Assembly (NCBI GenBank): GCA_023228225.1
Contig: JALOBO010000003.1
Span: 1 to 64,000 of the forward strand
Direction: 5' to 3'
DNA length: 64,000 nucleotides
Source of the DNA: Clostridia bacterium
GTDB lineage: Bacteria; Bacillota; Clostridia; Christensenellales; UBA1242
Below are positions 57,858 through 64,000 of this stretch, piece by piece (within the stretch, counting starts at the first letter, position 1; every line of letters starts with the position of its first letter). The notes under the pieces were generated by a model, which worked only from the letters and a program-made list of their open reading frames with translations, ran no database searches and was not told the origin of the DNA. Made by a program: the position numbers and the translations under genes.

Positions 57858-60800
57858 TATCGTACATTTATTAAACCTTGTTTTGTTGTTACTGCTGAGT
57901 TACCATTTATATCGAATATTTCTAATGATACATCATATGCACCTTCCTTTGTAAACGTCCAAATTAAATGTTCCTTTGTAACTACGCATTCATCAAGTTT
58001 TGTTTCGTGATTTGTTATTGTCCATTTATATGAATTTTTACCAGCGATTTTTGAGTTCGTTGCAATAAAGAATAACGTTGTCATTCTTTTAATATTCATT
58101 ATTGTTCTTGACGCAATTAAATCATCCCATGTAAATGGGCTTGTTATTGCATAATCATATAATAATCTATATGCATCAGCATATCTCCAATCAACACTGT
58201 TTATTAAAGATGGAAATTTAGCATATATAGTATCATTTAAATCTGCTGGTTCATAATACAAGAATTTGTTTGCATTTGAATTATAAACGTATCGTTCAGA
58301 TGGAATTACTGAATAATCAACTTTTTCGGCAGGATACCAACCTTTATTATCGGTATGGTCATAGCCAAATTCATAATATGCTCGTGCAACAGGATTCCAA
58401 TTTGCATATTTATTATCTAAACCATATATGTATGGATTAACCCAATTGCTCCAATTACCAACAGGATATGTATGACTATAATTTGGGTCTGCATATTTAC
58501 CTAATACTCCATTTGCAAATTGTAAATATCCTAAATAGTATATGCCTTCGCCTTTTGCTGTTGCGTTTATTTTATAAGTTATCGGCGAACCTACTGCGGA
58601 TAAAGAATATCTGAATCTTTGAAGACCTTCGTTTTCAGTTGAATTTAATTCATCAACAGCAGCGATAAACTGTTCTTCTAATGTGCCATTAACAGGTATT
58701 GTCTTAAATTCAAAAAATGGCAATTCATTGAATTGTATTCTGCCGTTAGGTTTAACCATCATAATTTCAAATTCACATAATGGTGCTTTGTTATATTCTA
58801 ACATATTCCAAGTCAAATGACTACAGTCATCCCATGTAACTTCATCGAAATTATCCCATGTATATATGTCAGTACCGTATCTGTTACGTGCATAATCTTC
58901 ATCAAAAGTAATATAACTCATGTCAAAATCAGGTGACATATAATATAATTCAGAATGCGTATCATCCAATGTTAATAACGTATTGTCATTTTCAAATCCT
59001 ATGTTTGTTACAAGTAATGAGAAAGATCCATCATTAATAATGTAATCGAATCTCCAATCATTACTATCATACGCAAATTGTGCATTATAAGGGTAATCAT
59101 TAAAATTCAAGAAAACTGTATTAGCATTTTCGTTATTATCAATAAAGTGTCTAAGTTTTACTGTAAACGACCAATATTCATATGAAATTTCATTTGTTGA
59201 ACCTACCATAATGCCCATGTCATTATCAATTTCGATAACATCAAGTATTGTATTTGTGCCATCATATCGAATATGCTGAACATGCAATGATTGCTCTATA
59301 GGACCATAAGAAGTATTAGAAATAACTTTAATTATTGAAAACCCTGGTATTAATTCATCGTAAGTAACGTTATCAAAAATATCAGTTGCTATAAATGGTA
59401 ATGTTACAGTTTTGGTTTCAGCATTGAATGCAAAATTTCCATTAGATATTGTTCTTAATTTGTAAACTTTGCCATATTCAGATTTAACTTTATTTATTGC
59501 AACATCAGTATTTATTGCAACAATGTTTGATGATTCTGCAACAGTACCTGTTATTAGAATATTAGAAACAACTGGCACATTAATCGAATCTTGTTCAAAA
59601 ATTGCATATTCGCCAACAGCAATACCTTCATTATTATTATTTACTTTTGAAATATCACCTTCAATTAAAACAGTACCGCCAACTTCTCGAAGTAAATCCC
59701 AATTCGTATTCACCCCTCTAGGTATGCTATCACATACTACAGTTGTTTCGCCTTCGATTGAATAATCAGCAGATAATACACCGGCTCTGTATATGATTTC
59801 ATCACTCCGTAAGTAAACAAAATCTTGTGGAATTCCATTAATTGCATTTCTTAATTTTGGCGTAACATATTGTCCGTCACAAATAATAGTATTTAATGAA
59901 ACTCTGGTAATATTACCAACGTAACGATCTTTTTCTGAAATTCTTATTATTTTTCTTTTTTGATTTTGTATGAAAGGTTTTTCTTGGTCTTTATATTTTG
60001 ATATATCCAAGTCATCCCATGTTAATCCATCCAAGTCATCCCATGTTACATCATTTGCAATTGCAGGATTTCTCCATTGGCAATTCATTTCATCCCAAGT
60101 AGTATTTGGTAATTCATCCCACGTAAGTACAGTATTTAAAGAACGGCCAAATGCAATAAAATCAACATTAGGCAATGAAACAATTAATGTTTTTCTTTTT
60201 CTAACTGAATGATTTGTCAAGTCATATAAAATACATGTGATATTATACTCGCCAATGTATGGTAAGTCAACGTAGACATTTTTATATGTCGATATTTTGC
60301 CTCTTACGTTATATGTAAATTTGCCTTTTGTTGAATGTTCAACAAGCCATTCAACTTCATACATTTCTTTTTGAGCAATATCGTCCCATGTGGTTGCTAC
60401 TAAATCGTCCCATGTTACAGGACAATCGTCCCATGCAAGTATAAAGTCATTTAATATCAATTCAGTTCTACACGCAATTGGTCCAGCATTATTTTTAAAT
60501 GGTCCAGCATTCATAAAATTATTTAGGAATATGTCCTTTAGCGTAGATATATTTGTGTCATCAGATGGTTGTTCAACATTTGGTTCTCCATAGTTTTGAA
60601 GATCCGTTATTAAACCATCATTTGCATTTATTGCAAAGTCTACCGTATCATTTCTGTTAATTTCATATGCAACAACATCATCTTTCCAAATGTTTACTGC
60701 CCATCTATCGAAATAGATACCTTCGCCAACAATATCAATTATTCTTGCATTTAATGGCATGAATTTATTTTTCAAATATTCACGTAATGCAAATAATTTT

Positions 60801-62497
60801 ATGATAACTTCATCTTCACTGAACATGAAAGCATCTTCGGTAATTGGCATTCCATAAATATCATATTCACCAGATTCTTTTGTTATATCGTAGAAAAGAC
60901 CGAATAAATTTGTTTTCTTCCAAACGTTATTTGGTAGCATTTCTTCTGATTGCCAATGCTTACCTTTTTGTGCAAGTTGCATCGGTATTTCAATTTGTTT
61001 GAAATATTGTTCTTGGATAGAAATGATTTCATCTTGTTCCATTGGCATAGGAACAGTTGTTTGAATTGCTTGTATAACTTTTAATGAATCTAAATCATTT
61101 GACAAAACATTTTTACCTGTTGTTGGTTCTTGTATGTCTGAATTAATTTGGTATACACGTTTTCCTGTTATTCCTCTAGATTCCTCAGTTTTCATAAACG
61201 GTGTCAAGTTTCCGTTTTCTTTACTATTAAAATCAACATTATCTTCTCCGAATCTGCCAATTATTTCTGAATCTTCAGCTGGTAATGGGAATCCTTGTTT
61301 ATTTAAAGAATTTGGCAATGGCTTAAATGAATTACCAAAACTATGTAATGAAGTTAAATCAATTGGCAAATTTGTAGATGCACTCATTGATGCCAATGAG
61401 TTTTTTGTTTTTAACTTTTGCGTTTTTTTCGCATTAAGCCAATATTCTTTTAATCGAGTATCGCCATATCCAAAATAATTTATGATATTTATTAATGCTT
61501 TATACGATCCTATATATGGGAAAATATTATGATATTCTAAAAGCATTTCTTTTCTTTTTGCATTTAATAACAAAAAGTTAGGTAATTCTTCGTTAATATC
61601 TGAGTCTCTGAATATCTTTAATTCTTGAAGATTTACCTGTATGCCAAAATTTTCTAGCATCAATTTTAAACGTTCATCTTCACCTATTATTTCTGCTCTG
61701 AATTTTATCGTAGCATAAATGTAATCATTTCCTTGCACTGTTTCATATATAGATAATGATCTTTCAAATATTCCTTCTACTTCAGATTTAACAGATACGT
61801 TAAATGAAATTGCATTACTTTTATTTAATATGATATTTCTTTTTCCGTTAAAAACTTCATCTGATAAACCATCATCAATAATCGCAGTTGATACATTTAC
61901 AATATTTACGAACGGCCGTTCATCACTTGTGTAATCAATATCAAATAATGAAATTTCATCTTCTGTGTTATCTTCAAATTTGCCATTTAAAGATGTTGTA
62001 ACAGTATTAAAAATATCTTTGTATGTTCTTGGAGATGTATAAACGCTTTCTTGTGAATTTATATCTGTCATTTCTTCTAGCATATAAATCTGCGCAGTTT
62101 CGATTAAACCTGTAGAGATTTTTGGCGTATAAACATCGCCCGTGTAAACATACGATGGATAACAAAAACCTGTAGGATTTGCAGGCAATTGAATACTTAA
62201 GATTTCACCATCAGGACCTAACATTATAAAATCAGCAGAATCAATTAAATAAACAGTCCCAGTGTCTTTATCATTTATAGTGATTGTGAGTTTATCGTTA
62301 TATTTTGTTCCACCTTTTACAATATGAAATAATTCGATATTTCCATAAACATTAGTGACAACCTCAATTTTTGCATCAGCATAGTCAACAACCGTATCGT
62401 CATTTCGATTAACTGTAACCGTAACATATTCTTCTTTGTTAAGATTAAGTTTCTTTCCGTATTTGTCGAAAAAATGTAAATTGTGATATAATATCAT
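57857..62497 (-). CDS. Large baseplate-wedge protein (gp7-like by position) with TWDDL and PKD-like repeats
   Basis: 1546 residues. It follows the gp6-like gene (with one small gene between), where T4 has gp7. EYHNIFPYIGSYKALINIINY resembles T4-like baseplate wedge sequences. The C-terminal two-thirds carries eleven Trp-Asp motifs (WDDL, WDEL and variants), usually in pairs or triples a few residues apart, for example CPVTWDDLVATTWDDI and LTWDELPNTTWDEM. PKD-like segments are seen at YEVEWLVEHSTKGKFTY and at the C-terminal end (KWTITNHETKLDECVV, then TKEGAYDVSLEIFD). An elongated repeat protein at the outer baseplate is likely. Confidence 0.65.
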   Translation of the reverse strand: MILYHNLHFFDKYGKKLNLNKEEYVTVTVNRNDDTVVDYADAKIEVVTNVYGNIELFHIVKGGTKYNDKLTITINDKDTGTVYLIDSADFIMLGPDGEILSIQLPANPTGFCYPSYVYTGDVYTPKISTGLIETAQIYMLEEMTDINSQESVYTSPRTYKDIFNTVTTSLNGKFEDNTEDEISLFDIDYTSDERPFVNIVNVSTAIIDDGLSDEVFNGKRNIILNKSNAISFNVSVKSEVEGIFERSLSIYETVQGNDYIYATIKFRAEIIGEDERLKLMLENFGIQVNLQELKIFRDSDINEELPNFLLLNAKRKEMLLEYHNIFPYIGSYKALINIINYFGYGDTRLKEYWLNAKKTQKLKTKNSLASMSASTNLPIDLTSLHSFGNSFKPLPNSLNKQGFPLPAEDSEIIGRFGEDNVDFNSKENGNLTPFMKTEESRGITGKRVYQINSDIQEPTTGKNVLSNDLDSLKVIQAIQTTVPMPMEQDEIISIQEQYFKQIEIPMQLAQKGKHWQSEEMLPNNVWKKTNLFGLFYDITKESGEYDIYGMPITEDAFMFSEDEVIIKLFALREYLKNKFMPLNARIIDIVGEGIYFDRWAVNIWKDDVVAYEINRNDTVDFAINANDGLITDLQNYGEPNVEQPSDDTNISTLKDIFLNNFMNAGPFKNNAGPIACRTELILNDFILAWDDCPVTWDDLVATTWDDIAQKEMYEVEWLVEHSTKGKFTYNVRGKISTYKNVYVDLPYIGEYNITCILYDLTNHSVRKRKTLIVSLPNVDFIAFGRSLNTVLTWDELPNTTWDEMNCQWRNPAIANDVTWDDLDGLTWDDLDISKYKDQEKPFIQNQKRKIIRISEKDRYVGNITRVSLNTIICDGQYVTPKLRNAINGIPQDFVYLRSDEIIYRAGVLSADYSIEGETTVVCDSIPRGVNTNWDLLREVGGTVLIEGDISKVNNNNEGIAVGEYAIFEQDSINVPVVSNILITGTVAESSNIVAINTDVAINKVKSEYGKVYKLRTISNGNFAFNAETKTVTLPFIATDIFDNVTYDELIPGFSIIKVISNTSYGPIEQSLHVQHIRYDGTNTILDVIEIDNDMGIMVGSTNEISYEYWSFTVKLRHFIDNNENANTVFLNFNDYPYNAQFAYDSNDWRFDYIINDGSFSLLVTNIGFENDNTLLTLDDTHSELYYMSPDFDMSYITFDEDYARNRYGTDIYTWDNFDEVTWDDCSHLTWNMLEYNKAPLCEFEIMMVKPNGRIQFNELPFFEFKTIPVNGTLEEQFIAAVDELNSTENEGLQRFRYSLSAVGSPITYKINATAKGEGIYYLGYLQFANGVLGKYADPNYSHTYPVGNWSNWVNPYIYGLDNKYANWNPVARAYYEFGYDHTDNKGWYPAEKVDYSVIPSERYVYNSNANKFLYYEPADLNDTIYAKFPSLINSVDWRYADAYRLLYDYAITSPFTWDDLIASRTIMNIKRMTTLFFIATNSKIAGKNSYKWTITNHETKLDECVVTKEHLIWTFTKEGAYDVSLEIFDINGNSAVTTKQGLINVR

Positions 62498-62519
62498 TGT
62501 ATCTTATTGATTATTTAAT

Positions 62520-62528
62520 TATATATTC
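62520..62528 (-). promoter_or_regulatory. Candidate phage promoter element GAATATATA
   Basis: Exact copy 23 bases before the 1546-residue gene, directly after a terminator hairpin. Confidence 0.6.
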
Positions 62529-62539
62529 CACAAAAAATA

Positions 62540-62561
62540 AAGGGACATTTTATTGTCCCTT
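62540..62561 (-). terminator. Rho-independent terminator
   Basis: An 8-bp stem (AAGGGACA and TGTCCCTT) with a 6-base A/T loop and TATTTTTTG on the minus strand, right after the stop of the 88-residue gene. Confidence 0.88.
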
Positions 62562-62564
62562 CGT

Positions 62565-62831
62565 TTATCGCATTTTGATATGATTTTTATTTATTGCGTA
62601 GTTTCTGAATTTCTTTATATATTTAATTGAGTCAATAACGTATGATAGTAAATCGTCAAATGATTGAAGAATTCCAGTTTTCCGTGGGTCATCAAAATAA
62701 ATTTTAGAAATTGAACGTTCAAATAATTTACCATGATAATCAAATCCGTAATTTTGTACGTCATCTTGAAAATGTTCTGCTACTTCAAAATAACTTGGTC
62801 TATTTGCATACTTATTATTTTTTGTTGCCAT
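62565..62831 (-). CDS. Small baseplate-operon protein
   Basis: 88 residues: NNKYANRPSYFEVAEHFQDD at the start, then FDYHGKLFERSISKIYFDDP and a basic C-terminus (YIKKFRNYAINKNHIKMR). No known motif. Its ATG overlaps the stop of the gp6-like gene (TAATG), so the two are translated together. Probably a small wedge component or chaperone; this is inference from position. Confidence 0.6.
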   Translation of the reverse strand: MATKNNKYANRPSYFEVAEHFQDDVQNYGFDYHGKLFERSISKIYFDDPRKTGILQSFDDLLSYVIDSIKYIKKFRNYAINKNHIKMR

Positions 62832-64000
62832 TACTTCTTAAGTTTATCCATATTAGCTTGATGCTTAGTCGCACTATATGATTTAGGTGTTATTTTTTCA
62901 AATATGATGTTTACCGGGCCTGGTTTAGAATTATCAATAACATCATTTATAACGATTCCATTTCTATCTTTCCAACCGCCACGAATTAATGGCATTTCAT
63001 TACGAGTTACAATGATATCTCCAAATTCATCAAGACCTAAATCTTGAGCGTTAATATCATTTGCTTTAGATTGTTCGTTTTCTTCTGAAACAAACCAAAT
63101 GTTTACACTATCAACGCCTTCAATGTTTTCGATTATTGCAATTAAGTCAGATTTTGGTATTCTATCACGTCGTTGATTTTTTAAAAGATAGTCCGATAAT
63201 TTTGATACAATTTGGTCTTTAATCAAATCAGTACTATAATTTTCAAAAGTTATTAATGAAATGTTTATTGCGTATCTTTTAACAATTGGGTCAATAATTT
63301 GATTTACTACTGTTAAAACTTTTTGTCCGCTTTGTTCAATAAGATCATATATTTTTTTCTTTTCATCTTCAGATAATAAAAAATTTGATTGCGGAACGTT
63401 AAAGTAGTTTTCGTTTGCTCTTTTTCTTTTGTTAATGTCAGGCACTAAAAATAAATACACAACATTATCATCAGCTGGATTGCTGTCATTGAATGTTGTA
63501 TAAGCATCTATGTATGAAAAGTAATTAAACTTTTCTAAAAAGTATTCATAATTAACAGTATTTGCTAATACATAATTTCTTGAGTTATGTGGAGCAATTA
63601 ATTGTGTAAGATTTGTTGGTTCAGACGCAGAGCCAAAAGAAATACTTGTTTCTGCTGTAACTGTTACTGCATCGGTCATTGTAACTTCATTTCCTAACGC
63701 ATCATAACCAACAGAATCGAATGTCCATCCAGAAGCATTTGATGTGCCTATGTTACCTTCACCACCTGCAGTTACCAAGTATTGTATTTTTATTTCAACA
63801 CCATAACCAGGTATTGCGCCATAATATCCATTGCCAAAGAAAACATCAATTCCTTCAGTTAATGATGTTTTTACTATGCAGCCTTTTGTTCCGTATGACA
63901 TATCAGATAAACTGTCGTATATTTGCCATTCTTCAGAATTTACAAATACTTTAACTTCATGCATATCAATATCTTTACCTTTTGCAGGAACAACATTGAA
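62831..64000 (-). CDS. 6: Baseplate wedge protein, T4 gp6/baseplate-J type, 5' end beyond window
   Basis: Bases 62831-64000 stay open to the right window edge; the methionine at 63964 is internal, preceded by FNVVPAKGKDID in frame. The C-terminal ~380 residues are visible. Gp6-like features are FGNGYYGAIPGYGVEIKIQY (a strand-rich core motif), APHNSRNYVLANTVNYEYFL and an alpha/beta C-terminal domain with VNIWFVSEENEQ. Gp6 forms the continuous baseplate ring joining wedges. Followed by the 88-residue gene. The assignment is by pattern and gene order. Confidence 0.75.
   Translation of the reverse strand, partial: FNVVPAKGKDIDMHEVKVFVNSEEWQIYDSLSDMSYGTKGCIVKTSLTEGIDVFFGNGYYGAIPGYGVEIKIQYLVTAGGEGNIGTSNASGWTFDSVGYDALGNEVTMTDAVTVTAETSISFGSASEPTNLTQLIAPHNSRNYVLANTVNYEYFLEKFNYFSYIDAYTTFNDSNPADDNVVYLFLVPDINKRKRANENYFNVPQSNFLLSEDEKKKIYDLIEQSGQKVLTVVNQIIDPIVKRYAINISLITFENYSTDLIKDQIVSKLSDYLLKNQRRDRIPKSDLIAIIENIEGVDSVNIWFVSEENEQSKANDINAQDLGLDEFGDIIVTRNEMPLIRGGWKDRNGIVINDVIDNSKPGPVNIIFEKITPKSYSATKHQANMDKLKK

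Overview
This window looks like part of the genome of a large, strictly lytic, T4-like (contractile-tailed) bacteriophage whose host is probably a member of the Bacteroidota. The T4-type core is recognisable: UvsW helicase, a UvsY-like mediator, gp61-type primase, gp32-type single-stranded-DNA-binding protein, a family B DNA polymerase fragment, a gp19/gp54-like tube protein and a gp6-like baseplate wedge protein. The Bacteroidota assignment is inference. It rests on very AT-rich DNA, start codons preceded by A-rich leaders rather than Shine-Dalgarno sequences, TAnnTTTG-type promoter boxes before the ligase and homing-endonuclease genes, and an anchored coiled-coil protein of a type common in Bacteroidota phages. 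All genes but one run leftward on the minus strand, so transcription goes from high to low coordinates. Coding density is very high and no gene-free stretch exceeds about 260 bases. I saw no tRNA genes and no CRISPR array.

Read in the direction of transcription. (1) 64000-35477: virion genes, including a gp6-like wedge (cut by the window end), very large baseplate or fiber proteins of 1546, 1179 and 2015 residues, a collagen-repeat fiber, a tube protein and an anchored spanin-like protein, interrupted by a DnaQ-like exonuclease and a HAD phosphatase. (2) 35442-29574: replication and recombination block (RuvC-like nuclease, gp32, gp61 primase, UvsY-like, UvsW). (3) 29550-17214: mostly proteins sharing a short N-terminal tag, plus an RNA-ligase-like protein, a cytidylyltransferase/ligase fusion, an ATP-grasp ligase and an N5-(carboxyethyl)ornithine-synthase-like dehydrogenase; the only plus-strand gene (21552-21896) lies here. 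(4) 17025-11824: nucleotide metabolism and replication (dUTPase, N-terminal half of DNA polymerase, class II ribonucleotide reductase). (5) 11753-2679: a probable operon that begins with a complete 2-aminoethylphosphonate (AEP) pathway and continues through a LicD-family transferase to five small tagged proteins in all. (6) 2479-1: a homing endonuclease flanked by imperfect direct repeats, then NAD-dependent DNA ligase (cut by the window start).

Two systems stand out. First, four adjacent genes (PEP mutase fused to a nucleotidyltransferase, phosphonopyruvate decarboxylase, a CTP-transferase-like enzyme, AEP transaminase) plus a downstream LicD-type transferase could make, activate and attach 2-aminoethylphosphonate. 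Second, at least fourteen different proteins begin with a variant of R-I-P-S-L-D-E-F-I, often followed by L/I-x-E then A/S. This resembles the T4 capsid-targeting sequence and gp21 protease site, so these proteins may be packaged in the head and delivered to the host. The LicD-type transferase carries this tag, which links the two systems. Gene starts are often preceded, usually by 16-35 bases, by GAATATATA on the coding strand, a good candidate for a phage-specific promoter element.
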